Source: Formosa algae (GTDB lineage: Bacteria > Bacteroidota > Bacteroidia > Flavobacteriales > Flavobacteriaceae). From it: a DNA stretch of 64,000 nucleotides. The stretch lies in the NCBI RefSeq assembly GCF_001439665.1, contig NZ_LMAK01000004.1, positions 62,001-126,000 of the forward strand, read 5' to 3'. Numbering within the stretch: the first letter of the stretch is position 1; every line of letters starts with the position of its first letter. The notes beneath the pieces are model-generated. The model made no database searches and was not told the DNA's origin. It saw nothing but the letters and a program-made list of their open reading frames with translations. Both the position numbers and the translations under genes were made by a program. Shown here in pieces: positions 8,488 through 17,519 of the stretch.

Positions 8488-9966
8488 TTAATAGTTGCCA
8501 ATATTTGTTTGACACCAATTATTATAGTCAGCCTCTAACGCTTTAACCTTATCAGGATATTGTGCAGATAAATCCTTTCGTTCTCCTGGATCTTCCTTAA
8601 CATTGAAAAGTTTTAGAGCATCATTATCCACTATAGGTTTAATATAAAGTGGCGTTGGTTCTCCCTTCCAGTGGTTTTCATTGGTATTGGTGAGTTTCCA
8701 ATCGCCTTTGCGTACAGCCCAAGTTTTTTTCCACTTCCAAACCAATATACGGTCTTTTATAGGATGTAATAAACTCTTCCCATCCAAGGTGTTGTCTGTT
8801 AATGTTATTCCTGCTGCTTGGGTTATGGTTGGTAAAATATCTGTAGCCGATACATAGGCGTTTTCTACAGTGCCAGGAGCAATTTTATTTGGCCAGCTAA
8901 GGGCTAAAGGGACACGAATTCCTCCTTCCCAAAGCGCATATTTCCCACCGGTTAACGGACTATTATTTGCACCTGTTAATGGCGAACCTCCGTTATCTGA
9001 AATAAAGATTATCAATGTGTTTTTAATCAAGTCTTCATTTTCAAGAGAAGCTAAAATTCGACCTATATTATCGTCTAAACAATTTAAATTTGCTAGGTAA
9101 TACCCACGTAAATCTGAAGCAGAAATAGCTCCTGCTCTGGAATATTTATCGTAATAGGCAGCATAACTTCCTGCTTTATGTTTACCATAAGCCATTAAAC
9201 TATCGGGACTGTAATTTTGAATGGGCTTAACCTTGTATTTGTCTAAATATTTTTGTGGCACTTCGTGTATTAAATGGTGCACAGCATTATACGCTAGCGT
9301 CAAGAAAAAGGGGGTGTCTTTGGGAGTTTTAAAATACTGAATAGCTTCATCTGTTAAGATGTCGGTGAGGTAACCGTCTTTATAACTTTTTGTGCCTTCG
9401 TTATGCATTAACGGACCAAGTAATGCGCTTGTGCCTTTAGGGTCTGGAGTTTTTTCTTCTATATTTTTTGAAAGTAACCAATAATCATGTGCATGCGCAC
9501 TAAAGCCTAAAAATTCGTCGTAACCATGTTTTAGCGGATACTCTCTAGTATCGTATTTGTGGAAATTTCGTCCAAGATCGTTTTTACCAATTCTAGCCGT
9601 TGTATAGCCTACTTCCTTTAAATATTCTGGAATGGTTTTTACAGTTTCCGGCAATCCTGGTCCCCAACTGGCATGTTTATCCCACCTAAACTGATTTTTA
9701 CCAGTAAGAATTCCTGCTCTAGAAGGGCTACAAACCGGAGCTGTTGTATACGCTTCTGTGAATATTTGGCCTGAATTTGCAAGTTTACTTATGTTAGGGA
9801 TTACAACTGTGGTGTCATGATTTTTAAAAGGTTGAAAATCGGCATAACCTTGATCATCTACCACAATCAAAAGAATATTAGGTAAATTGTTTTGAGTTGC
9901 TTTTTGAGATCTAAGTGTATTGGAAGCTAAGAGGATTATAATTAAAGAGGCAAAAATTTTAGTCAT
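8488..9966 (-). CDS. Formylglycine-dependent sulfatase (S1 family), secreted
   Basis: A 492-residue protein with a Sec signal peptide (hydrophobic residues 5-17). The activation motif CxPxR is present as CSPSRAG with Cys79, which is converted to formylglycine by an anaerobic or aerobic maturase; metal ligands follow family pattern (VDDQG with Asp37-Asp38, and FISDNGG near residue 320). The family hydrolyses sulfate esters on polysaccharides. Most relatives in marine flavobacteria act on algal sulfated glycans. It sits between the EEP-family gene (30 bases) and GH3 (10 bases) in the PUL 1 operon, so the substrate of the locus probably carries sulfate esters on at least part of its chains. No sulfatase-maturase gene is in the window. 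The S1 subfamily and regiospecificity are not known to me from the sequence. Confidence 0.93.
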   Translation of the reverse strand: MTKIFASLIIILLASNTLRSQKATQNNLPNILLIVVDDQGYADFQPFKNHDTTVVIPNISKLANSGQIFTEAYTTAPVCSPSRAGILTGKNQFRWDKHASWGPGLPETVKTIPEYLKEVGYTTARIGKNDLGRNFHKYDTREYPLKHGYDEFLGFSAHAHDYWLLSKNIEEKTPDPKGTSALLGPLMHNEGTKSYKDGYLTDILTDEAIQYFKTPKDTPFFLTLAYNAVHHLIHEVPQKYLDKYKVKPIQNYSPDSLMAYGKHKAGSYAAYYDKYSRAGAISASDLRGYYLANLNCLDDNIGRILASLENEDLIKNTLIIFISDNGGSPLTGANNSPLTGGKYALWEGGIRVPLALSWPNKIAPGTVENAYVSATDILPTITQAAGITLTDNTLDGKSLLHPIKDRILVWKWKKTWAVRKGDWKLTNTNENHWKGEPTPLYIKPIVDNDALKLFNVKEDPGERKDLSAQYPDKVKALEADYNNWCQTNIGNY

Positions 9967-9996
9967 ATGGCGAGAGATGTAAATGCTGAAGCAAGT

Positions 9997-10830
9997 TTAT
10001 TTAAACGCGAATTCTATAAACACAGGAAAGTGATCTGAAGGATATTTTAGATTATCGAGAGTGCTAATAACCGCATGTTTCAGTACAGTGATTGATGCGG
10101 GTTTAGATGTAAAAATATAATCTATCTTACGCGTTGCCGCTTCGTAAATATTAAAACCGTTAAATGTGCCTTGAGGTCCAAATTTAATTTGTGCAAGTGT
10201 CTCGGTATTAGACATGTCTTTAGATAGATTTATAATGGCAGAACTATTTGGCTCAACATTAAAATCTCCCATTAAAAGTACAGGATCGTCATTTGTATTG
10301 AGTGCCGCAATTTTATCGTTAATAAGCGTTAATCCTTGAAGTTGAGCTTGGGTGCCTTTATGATCCAAATGCGTATTAAAGATCCATATTTTTTTAGAAG
10401 TTAACTTGTCTATAAACAAGCCATAAGTGCAAATTCTGGGGTAGGCAGCATCCCAACCTTTAGACTGTTTTTTAGATGTATTTGATAACCAAAATGTGCC
10501 ACTTTTTTCAAGATTAAATCGGTTGGTATTATAGAAAATAGCAGAATATTCACCTTGATCTATGCCATCACGACCTTGACCAATACTTTGGTAATTACTT
10601 AATGCCTGTTTTAAAAATGACATCTGACTTGGTAAAGCTTCTTGAACCCCTAAAAAATCTGGTGCATAAAATAATATCTGATTGCTTAACAATTGTTTTC
10701 TATTTGGCCAAGCGTTTGCACCATCAGAAGCGACATCTAATCTGATGTTATAAGTCATTGCTTTTATGTTTTGTCCGCGACTTTTAGTAAAGCATAGGAG
10801 CAGGCATAATGTTATTAAAAGATGTTTCAT
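9997..10830 (-). CDS. Endonuclease/exonuclease/phosphatase (EEP) family protein, secreted
   Basis: I choose the ATG at 10830 (277 residues), which begins a proper Sec signal peptide (MKHLLITLCLLLCF, cleavage near SRGQ) and starts 1 base after the preceding stop; the frame also continues 11 codons upstream into the GH16 gene. The EEP fold (DNase I, sphingomyelinase, inositol polyphosphate phosphatase, Nocturnin) is shown by AMTYNIRLD, GVQEAL with the metal-binding Glu, LLMGDFNVEP, and the C-terminal catalytic YPSDHFPV. Members of this fold hydrolyse phosphodiesters or phosphomonoesters. Relatives are common in Bacteroidota PULs with unproved function. It follows a glycerophosphodiesterase-GH16 fusion, so phosphate removal from a glycan is plausible but inferred. 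Confidence 0.88.
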   Translation of the reverse strand: MKHLLITLCLLLCFTKSRGQNIKAMTYNIRLDVASDGANAWPNRKQLLSNQILFYAPDFLGVQEALPSQMSFLKQALSNYQSIGQGRDGIDQGEYSAIFYNTNRFNLEKSGTFWLSNTSKKQSKGWDAAYPRICTYGLFIDKLTSKKIWIFNTHLDHKGTQAQLQGLTLINDKIAALNTNDDPVLLMGDFNVEPNSSAIINLSKDMSNTETLAQIKFGPQGTFNGFNIYEAATRKIDYIFTSKPASITVLKHAVISTLDNLKYPSDHFPVFIEFAFK

Positions 10831-10831
10831 A

Positions 10832-12421
10832 TTAATAATTGTCTTTTTGATAAACGCGAACATAATCTACAGTCATCTGTTGAGGGAATACACTATTGTC
10901 TATGCCTTCTCGACCACCTAACATACCGCCAACAGATACATTTAAGATGAGGTTAAATTTTTGGTCGAATGGCCACTCGGCAGTAGTTTTATGTTCGTTT
11001 GTAATTTGATTGTATACGGTGTTGTCTAAAATAAAGTCCATTTTTTCAGGAGTCCATTCTAATGCAAAGACATGAAAGGTATCGTACGGTTTTTCGATGT
11101 GAATTTTTTTACCTTTTTCAGTGTTGTTCATGTGGTTGTATGCTTTGGTGTGTATGGTTCCGAAAATAGAGTCCGGATTAAACCCTACATGTTCCATAAT
11201 ATCTATTTCTCCACATTCGGGCCAACTTACTTGGGCTCTGTTTTCTCCCAACATCCATATGGCAGGCCATAAGCCTACTCCTTTAGGTAATTTTGCTTTT
11301 ACTTCTATACGGCCATATTGCCAAGCGGCAAGCCCCTCCGTTTTTAATCGGGCAGATGTGTATTGTGCTGTGTCTATTTTAGTGATGTATTGTAACCAAC
11401 TTTTATTTTTAAAAGCGGTGCTTTTGTAATCTTTATTTGCAATTTTCTCTTTGTGGGCTTCAATAATTAAATGACCTTGCTCTACGCGTGCATTTTTTAA
11501 ACTATCTGTAAAATATTGTGATTCTTGATTACTTAAAAACCCGTAATCGAATGCCCATTTTGTAGAGTCTACTTTGCCTTTTGTATTAAATTCATCACTC
11601 CAAACAAGTTTCCATCCCGTTGCTGTTGGATGGTGTTTTAATCGTTTAAAAGCAAGTTCAGGCTCGTCTGTTGTAATATAATCAAAGTGATTTGCAATAA
11701 GCCAATCCATGTCTTCAGCCTTATTTACAGTCCATGCATTTAACGTAAGTTGATTTGCTTTTGCACTAGAAATCCATTCCGGTTTATTTTTTAGCTTATA
11801 CACCAAATAATCCAAACCAGAAATGCCATCTGATTTTAATTCGTCTGGAGCTTTAGATCCATCTAGATATTGTGTTTTAGCTGTTTGATCCAAGGTTCTA
11901 ATTTCTTTTAAAATATCGTAACTAAAACTGATGTAAGCGAGTATATAGGGGTCTGCTTTGAGTTGTTTTACAAGGTCTACAACCTTTTTAGCAAGTAGTG
12001 TATTGCGCCCAGGTATTTTAGACGGTTTTATTTCGCAGACTAAGCCGGTTGTTGTATTATTTGTCATCCCAGCTTCTAAGTATTGTTTTAGCGTAGGTAG
12101 GGTTTCTCCGTTTTTCAATTTATATTTAGACAAGTCACTGTAAGTCGTGCTGTCTACAATCAAGTCATTAAATTCGGCATCGTGTGTAACTATTAAAACC
12201 TCATCAGAAGTCATTCTTACATCAAATTCGCTTCCAGTACATCCTAATGCTATAGCTTCTTTTAATGATGCTATAGAGTTTTTAGGGAGTCCTTTTGTTT
12301 TCCAAGCGCCTCGATGTGCAACTATAGGATTTTCTGCAATTACGAGATTTGCTTGAGGTGTATCTTTAAACTGACAAGCATTTAGACTTAAAATGAAGAG
12401 TAGTAAATAGAGGTAGCGCAT
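10832..12421 (-). CDS. Glycerophosphodiesterase (GDPD)-GH16 beta-glucanase fusion lipoprotein
   Basis: A 529-residue lipoprotein (lipobox SLNAC, Cys16) joining two enzymes. Residues about 30-262 are a GDPD domain: HRG (His36), ExD (Glu65, Asp67), the catalytic HD pair (His80-Asp81), the third metal ligand in CEIKP (Glu130), then YISFSYD and LNAWTVN. The usual PENT motif reads PKNS, so one conserved Glu is Lys47; the metal ligands are kept. Residues about 268-529 are a GH16 laminarinase-like domain with GEIDIMEH: nucleophile Glu405, Asp407 and acid/base Glu410. GH16 cuts internal beta-1,3 or mixed beta-1,3/1,4-glucan bonds; GDPD releases an alcohol from glycerophosphodiesters. The continuous frame and both motif sets argue against sequencing error. 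It is the first enzyme gene behind SusD, after a hairpin. Confidence 0.92.
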   Translation of the reverse strand: MRYLYLLLFILSLNACQFKDTPQANLVIAENPIVAHRGAWKTKGLPKNSIASLKEAIALGCTGSEFDVRMTSDEVLIVTHDAEFNDLIVDSTTYSDLSKYKLKNGETLPTLKQYLEAGMTNNTTTGLVCEIKPSKIPGRNTLLAKKVVDLVKQLKADPYILAYISFSYDILKEIRTLDQTAKTQYLDGSKAPDELKSDGISGLDYLVYKLKNKPEWISSAKANQLTLNAWTVNKAEDMDWLIANHFDYITTDEPELAFKRLKHHPTATGWKLVWSDEFNTKGKVDSTKWAFDYGFLSNQESQYFTDSLKNARVEQGHLIIEAHKEKIANKDYKSTAFKNKSWLQYITKIDTAQYTSARLKTEGLAAWQYGRIEVKAKLPKGVGLWPAIWMLGENRAQVSWPECGEIDIMEHVGFNPDSIFGTIHTKAYNHMNNTEKGKKIHIEKPYDTFHVFALEWTPEKMDFILDNTVYNQITNEHKTTAEWPFDQKFNLILNVSVGGMLGGREGIDNSVFPQQMTVDYVRVYQKDNY

Positions 12422-12462
12422 GTGTTTAAAAGTTGAAATGTTAGTATGGTTTATAAATAGAT

Positions 12463-12497
12463 ATAAACCTAAGGCAAGAGACTGCGCTTAGGTTTAT
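12463..12497 (-). terminator. Intercistronic hairpin between SusD and the GDPD-GH16 gene
   Basis: An 11-bp inverted repeat, ATAAACCTAAG with its complement (12463-12473 and 12487-12497), loop 13 bases, in the 105-base gap behind susD of PUL 1. No U-tract follows on the minus strand, so it is more likely an mRNA-stabilising or partial attenuation element than a full terminator. PUL 2 has a hairpin at the same relative place. Confidence 0.6.
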
Positions 12498-12526
12498 GTA
12501 TGTTAGTTGACAATTTAAGAATTTAA

Positions 12527-14134
12527 TTAATAGCCGTCGTTTTGTGGATATCCACTTCCTAATAGATCTAAGTCTATTTGTGCTATTGGCCAATTTATAA
12601 AGTGTGATTGCCAGTTGGTACGCGGATCCTTACCGTCTAAATTTGCAGGGAAATATTCGCCATCACCCGCATAAGTTGTCATCTGAAAATCTAGAATATC
12701 TTGTCCCATGCGTTTTAGTGTAAACCAACGCTGACCTTCAAAAGCCAATTCACGAGCACGTTCATCTAAAATGGTTTGTAAATCTACTGTGCTTACCGGA
12801 GCAGCTCCAGCACGCGTTCTAATAGCATTAAGATATGGAAGCGGATCTCCAGTAGACCTCAAGATAGCTTCTGCTGCAATTAAATACGTTTCCGCCAATC
12901 TGTACACCGTGATGTTACTTCTGTTTAAATACGAATCTGGGTTATCATCTTCTTGAGCAAATTTAATACAAGATGGGTGCATTCTTTGGTAGTAAGTGGT
13001 GTAGTTCGTACTCGGATTAGCTAAATCTGTTATGGGTTGGTAATCGTCTACTTCTTCACCAATTCGGTCTCCAGAAGTGTAATAATACTTTAATCTGAAG
13101 TATGTATTATCATCTCTAGTGTCATTTGGGTCTTGTGCTAATAAGTCTAACAAATATAAATTTGGTAAGATACGAGCAAACCCTCTTCCGCCTTGTTCTA
13201 TATTAGCTTCAATTCCAGAAATATTAAAGTATTGTGCTACATAATTGGCATTAATCATGGTGTTGTTTCCGCCTCCTGATAAGTCGTCTTCAGATTGTAT
13301 TACAAATAACGATTCAGAATTATTTCTATCGCCAGCAAAAACATCTGCCGTTGTAGCTACTAAGCTGTGAGGACTATCTGAACCTTCAATAACATCTAAA
13401 GCTTGCGTTTTAGCTTCTGTATAATCGCCTTCCCACATTGCGACTTTAGCTTTTACATGTTTTGCCGTTCCTTTAGTAATGCGACCAAAAGTATCTGTCC
13501 ATTCTAAATGTTCGATTGCAAAATCTAAATCACTATTTAGAAGCGCGAAAATTTCGTCTTCTGTCGATTTATCATTTACCACATCAAAGGCATTATCTAC
13601 CGTTACCGTTTCTGTGGTAACGTATATGTTATTATACATTCTGTATAAGTAGAAATACGAGTGGGCTCTAAAAAACTTAGCTTCTGCAATGGCTTGATTT
13701 TTTACATCTTCATCTATACCTTCTAAAGCTTCTGCTGCATTAATAATAGATGTCGCTTTGTTGGCTACATTATAAAAATGCTTCCAAAATAAAGACGAGG
13801 CCAATTCTGCACCATAATCTACAGATGAAATTGCTCTTTCGTAGCGACCAATTAAACCGGTATATCCAGATCTGCTAAAGGCTAAATCACTTCTAGACGA
13901 CATTAATACACCACCCATATAATCTTCCGTACTCGTATCGTAACGCCCTCTATTAAGCGTGTATAAACTTACAACTCCAGATTTTAAACCTTCTTCTGTA
14001 GTGTAGATGTAATCTGAATCTATTAAGGTGCTTGGTTGTTCTTCTAAATAATCGTCGCAGGATACCGAAATGAACAATATTAGAAGTAGTACACAACTTC
14101 CTTTTAATTTTGAATAAAAAATATCTGTATTCAT
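12527..14134 (-). CDS. SusD/RagB-family glycan-binding lipoprotein (PUL 1)
   Basis: A 535-residue surface lipoprotein: signal peptide with lipobox SVSC followed by DDYLEE, the typical SusD mature start. Tetratricopeptide-like helical segments appear in the first half (AIAEAKFFRAHSYFYLYR near residue 150) and the C-terminal SusD signature is seen in NAIRTRAGA and ERARELAFEGQRWFTLKR. SusD proteins cap the SusC channel and capture oligosaccharide at the cell surface. The gene follows susC by 11 bases and precedes the enzyme genes. Glycan specificity cannot be inferred from sequence; SusD proteins diverge strongly in the binding face. Confidence 0.96.
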   Translation of the reverse strand: MNTDIFYSKLKGSCVLLLILFISVSCDDYLEEQPSTLIDSDYIYTTEEGLKSGVVSLYTLNRGRYDTSTEDYMGGVLMSSRSDLAFSRSGYTGLIGRYERAISSVDYGAELASSLFWKHFYNVANKATSIINAAEALEGIDEDVKNQAIAEAKFFRAHSYFYLYRMYNNIYVTTETVTVDNAFDVVNDKSTEDEIFALLNSDLDFAIEHLEWTDTFGRITKGTAKHVKAKVAMWEGDYTEAKTQALDVIEGSDSPHSLVATTADVFAGDRNNSESLFVIQSEDDLSGGGNNTMINANYVAQYFNISGIEANIEQGGRGFARILPNLYLLDLLAQDPNDTRDDNTYFRLKYYYTSGDRIGEEVDDYQPITDLANPSTNYTTYYQRMHPSCIKFAQEDDNPDSYLNRSNITVYRLAETYLIAAEAILRSTGDPLPYLNAIRTRAGAAPVSTVDLQTILDERARELAFEGQRWFTLKRMGQDILDFQMTTYAGDGEYFPANLDGKDPRTNWQSHFINWPIAQIDLDLLGSGYPQNDGY

Positions 14135-14145
14135 AATGTCTTTTT

Positions 14146-17100
14146 TTAAAATTTAATTCTTACTCCAAAAGTGAAACTTCTTGAATCTGGATAACCGGTG
14201 TCTGCAGTAGAGTAGGTATCTCTAATATTAACTTCTGGGCTATACCCGATGTAATCTGTTTTAGTAAATACATTTGTAGCTGTAACGTAGAATCTCATTT
14301 GAGATAAGTTGAGGTGATTGCTAAGTTGATCTGATAACGTATAACCCAAACTCACGGTTCTTAATCTAATGTAAGATGCATCTTTTACAGCCAATGAATT
14401 TAAGTACAATGGTGTTGCATCAAAATTGGGTCTTGGGAATTCATCTGATGGATTTTCTGGCGTGTAGTAATCGACCTTTACACCATTCACTTTTCCTTGT
14501 AAGGTCCCACCGTTATTATACGTATTTAAAAATGGGTTCACTTTTGTAGCACCTTCTACAGCATAAAAGTCTACAAATAAATCGAAGCCTTTATACGCGA
14601 AAGAGGTCGATAGCGATCCGAACCAATCTGGATTAGAATCTGTAAAGACGCGATCTTCTGGCGTAATTTTTCCGTCAGGAACTCCTGTAGCATTACCGTC
14701 TGCATCTACACCATTGGTGTCTTTAACACGAATATCTCCAGCACTTAAACTTTCTTGAGACAGCGTAGACTCAGGATTGGCTTGTGGTGCATTTTCAAAA
14801 TCGTCTCCTTCTTGCCAAATGCCATCAAATTGATAATGATAAATAACGCCTACAGATTGTCCAACGTAATACCCATATGTATCATCACTAAGAATCGGGT
14901 TACCATCACCGTCATCATACAATTCTAAAATTTTGTTTTTGTTATTAGACCAATTGGTGGATACCGACCATTTAAAATTGTCTGAATTAATAATATTTGC
15001 AGTTAAACTTAACTCGACACCTGTATTTTGCATTTCTCCAGCATTAAAATAGGTGTAGTTATAACCTGTTGTTGATGGTACACCACGTTTTAATAATAAA
15101 TCGTTTGTTCTTGCATCGTACCAGTTAATATTTCCGGTTAATATATTATTGAATACAGCGAAATCTAATCCGACGTTTGCTGTGGTAATTCTTTCAAATT
15201 TTAAATCGGTGTTAGGAAGAATTACTGAAGGAGAATACCCTGAAGCAGACTCACCATCAAAAATGTAATTCTGACCTTCAGCCGTAAATAACGATGTATA
15301 TGCACGACCTAAATCGTTTACTAAAGACCCGTAACTTACTCTAAGCTTTAGCTCTTGTACAGCATTAGTGTTTTTTAAAAAGTTCTCTTTATGAATTTTC
15401 CAAGCAAAAGATGCTGCTGGGTTAAAACTCCATTTATTATCTGCAGAATTTACTGAAGCACCGTCGGCTCTAGCAGTAGCTTCAAAAGTGTATTTGTTTA
15501 ATAAACCATAACGTGCTCTGGCCATAAAAGAGGCTACATTTTGTTGACTTTTTTCACGTTCTACCGTTATATTTCCAATAGCATCTGTAATACCATTGTA
15601 ACCTAATGTTTCATTAACAAACCCTTGTCCTTCTGTAAAGGTGCTTGAAAATTTATATTCTTGGGCAGATTGTACTAAAGTGACGTTTAAATTATGGTCT
15701 GCGTTAAATAACTTATCGTAAGTTAAAATGTTCTCTACCAAATATGATTCTGTAAGTTGATTTTCAATTCTTGCAATACCATCAACATCGTCTCCAGCAG
15801 AGCTCAATGACGATAAATATTGACCACGTTCTGATGTACGTCGTGTTAAATTTGTTTTTAATTGATAAGTTAAATGTTCTGTAATGTTCCAAATAGGCGT
15901 GATGTTGATAACGTAATCGTTTCCTTTTTCATCATTATCTTGTTCTCTAAGATTCCATAATGGGTTAACTGTAGAAGATTCTTCACCACTAGGAAACTGA
16001 GTAAGATTACCTTCATCATCGTAAGCACTTCCTAAAGGAGATGTTGTAATAACGTTTATGCTAGCTGCTCTTTCTGTATCTTCGTTTAAAAGGTTTAGAT
16101 CAAAATTCACAGAGAATTTATCACTAATTTTCTGATCTACATTTAAACGCAATGTTTTTCTCGTATAGCTAGAAGTTGGTATCATACCGTCTTCTTTAAA
16201 GTAATTTATACTTGCAAATACTTTAGTTAAATCTGTACCGCCAGAGATGCTAAGTGCTTGACTGTTTACAAAGCCATTTCTCATTAATTCATCTTCCCAA
16301 TCTACAAATTCATTATTGGCGATGTTCTCTAGTTCTACTTCAGAAAATATTTCTTCATCATTTGGGTAAGAATCGTCTGCAATTGTAGATCTTACAGCTT
16401 CACGTCTTAATTGCGCAAATTCTTGTCCGCTATACACATCAAAATTACGTTCAATAGATTTAGAAGTAACATAACCATGGTAGTTTACGCTTACTTTACC
16501 CGATTCACCACGTTTAGTTGTAATCAATACCACACCGTTTGCTCCTCTAGAACCATAAATGGCTTGAGCAGAAGCATCTTTAAGGAATTCTATAGACTCG
16601 ATATCGTCTGAGTCGATGTCTTCAATACCACCTTCTCTTATAATACCATCTACCACATAAATGGCACTTACATTTCCTTCTATAGATCCTTGACCTCTAA
16701 AAATAATGTCTGATGTTCCTCCAGGTCTTAACGTTCCACCACCAACGTCTACTTGTAAACCCGAAATACGACCTCTAAGCATTTCATTAACATCTGATGT
16801 TGGAGATAATGTTGCTTTGTCTAAGTCTGTAATGGCTACAGCATTAACAATATCGCTCTTTTTTTGTGTACCATATCCTACCACAACAACTTCGTCTAAG
16901 GTACTTGTATCACTTGCTAATAATATAGTGAGTGTGTTGGCATTTATAGTAACCTCTTGAGTTTTGTATCCCATAAAAGATACGATTAGGATATCTGATT
17001 GTTTAGCCCCGTTTATTTTAAAATTTCCATCAAAATCTGTTGAAACACCATTAGAGGTGCCTTTTAGTACAACAGAAGCTCCAGGTAAGGGCATATTATC

Positions 17101-17223
17101 TTCTGCCGAAAGTACTGTCCCATTGATAGAGGTTTCCGACTGCGAAAACATAACAACAGTTGTAAATAATAACATGAAGAGGGTTATTATTTTAATTTTT
17201 TTATTGCATAATTTTAGTTTCAT
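14146..17223 (-). CDS. SusC/RagA-family TonB-dependent glycan transporter (PUL 1)
   Basis: A 1025-residue outer-membrane protein. Order of parts: Sec signal (to about residue 27, FSQS), carboxypeptidase-regulatory-like beta-sandwich (about 30-115, GTVLSAEDNMPLPGASVVLKG), TonB-box/SusC signature VVVGYGTQKKSD (about 115), plug domain (about 125-235, with YVVDGI and GSRGANGVVLITTK), and a 22-strand barrel ending in the aromatic-rich FTFGVRIKF. It imports oligosaccharides into the periplasm using TonB energy. It heads the PUL 1 operon; a -7 element and an inverted repeat lie just upstream, and a sequence shared with the PUL 2 promoter region lies near the regulator stop. Length is normal for the family. 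Confidence 0.97.
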   Translation of the reverse strand: MKLKLCNKKIKIITLFMLLFTTVVMFSQSETSINGTVLSAEDNMPLPGASVVLKGTSNGVSTDFDGNFKINGAKQSDILIVSFMGYKTQEVTINANTLTILLASDTSTLDEVVVVGYGTQKKSDIVNAVAITDLDKATLSPTSDVNEMLRGRISGLQVDVGGGTLRPGGTSDIIFRGQGSIEGNVSAIYVVDGIIREGGIEDIDSDDIESIEFLKDASAQAIYGSRGANGVVLITTKRGESGKVSVNYHGYVTSKSIERNFDVYSGQEFAQLRREAVRSTIADDSYPNDEEIFSEVELENIANNEFVDWEDELMRNGFVNSQALSISGGTDLTKVFASINYFKEDGMIPTSSYTRKTLRLNVDQKISDKFSVNFDLNLLNEDTERAASINVITTSPLGSAYDDEGNLTQFPSGEESSTVNPLWNLREQDNDEKGNDYVINITPIWNITEHLTYQLKTNLTRRTSERGQYLSSLSSAGDDVDGIARIENQLTESYLVENILTYDKLFNADHNLNVTLVQSAQEYKFSSTFTEGQGFVNETLGYNGITDAIGNITVEREKSQQNVASFMARARYGLLNKYTFEATARADGASVNSADNKWSFNPAASFAWKIHKENFLKNTNAVQELKLRVSYGSLVNDLGRAYTSLFTAEGQNYIFDGESASGYSPSVILPNTDLKFERITTANVGLDFAVFNNILTGNINWYDARTNDLLLKRGVPSTTGYNYTYFNAGEMQNTGVELSLTANIINSDNFKWSVSTNWSNNKNKILELYDDGDGNPILSDDTYGYYVGQSVGVIYHYQFDGIWQEGDDFENAPQANPESTLSQESLSAGDIRVKDTNGVDADGNATGVPDGKITPEDRVFTDSNPDWFGSLSTSFAYKGFDLFVDFYAVEGATKVNPFLNTYNNGGTLQGKVNGVKVDYYTPENPSDEFPRPNFDATPLYLNSLAVKDASYIRLRTVSLGYTLSDQLSNHLNLSQMRFYVTATNVFTKTDYIGYSPEVNIRDTYSTADTGYPDSRSFTFGVRIKF

Positions 17224-17247
17224 TAGAAAGGTATTTTAGTTTGGACT

Positions 17248-17255
17248 CAAAAGTA
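17248..17255 (-). promoter_or_regulatory. Possible -7 promoter element of the PUL 1 susC operon
   Basis: On the minus strand these bases read TACTTTTG, matching the Bacteroidota -7 consensus TAnnTTTG, 25 bases upstream of the susC start codon. Only a poor -33 candidate (TTTACC near 17280) is present. Just upstream (17287-17310) lies the inverted repeat AATTAAGT-N8-ACTTAATT, which would overlap the -33 region and could bind a regulator. Confidence 0.4.
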
Positions 17256-17480
17256 TATTTCTAATTTTTTTTTAGGTAAACTTTCAAATTAAGTGTTTGT
17301 AAACTTAATTTTTGATGTAAATAATAGTCTGTTTTATATGTGCGAAAAAAATTGGACATGCTACAAAAAAGTGTTGAATTGGATGAGAATTAAGTAAGAA
17401 AGGTACACTAACACTGTATACTGGGAAATACAAGTAGTTTTTTAATAACCTCAACAATAACGCGAGTTTTGAGCTGTTGT

Positions 17481-17498
17481 CGTGGTAATGACGTAGTG
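17481..17498 (-). promoter_or_regulatory. Candidate regulator binding site, shared with PUL 2
   Basis: On the minus strand (the strand of susC) this reads CACTACGTCATTACCACG. The PUL 2 region at 33362-33379 reads CACTACGCCATTACTACG on the susC strand, 16 of 18 identical. Here the site starts 22 bases behind the regulator stop codon and about 260 bases before susC. The first half ACTACGTCATT is followed at once by a degenerate second copy (ACCACGACAAC). Function as operator is inferred from conservation and from the near-identical DNA-binding helices of the two regulators. Confidence 0.6.
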
Positions 17499-17519
17499 AA
17501 AAAATACGGCCTAATGTTA

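Noticed and set aside
10831-10863. Longer start of the EEP gene (at 10863)
   Set aside because: It would overlap the previous gene by 32 bases and bury the signal peptide; the ATG at 10830 gives a standard signal sequence.
11072-11429. Antisense open frames within the GDPD-GH16 gene
   Set aside because: Shadows of a well-supported enzyme gene; no family features. The same applies to the other antisense frames inside SusC, SusD, GH3 and sulfatase genes.
10832-12421. Two separate genes or a sequencing-error fusion for GDPD and GH16
   Set aside because: One continuous frame of 529 codons, one lipoprotein signal, no internal start with ribosome site, and complete motifs in both halves.
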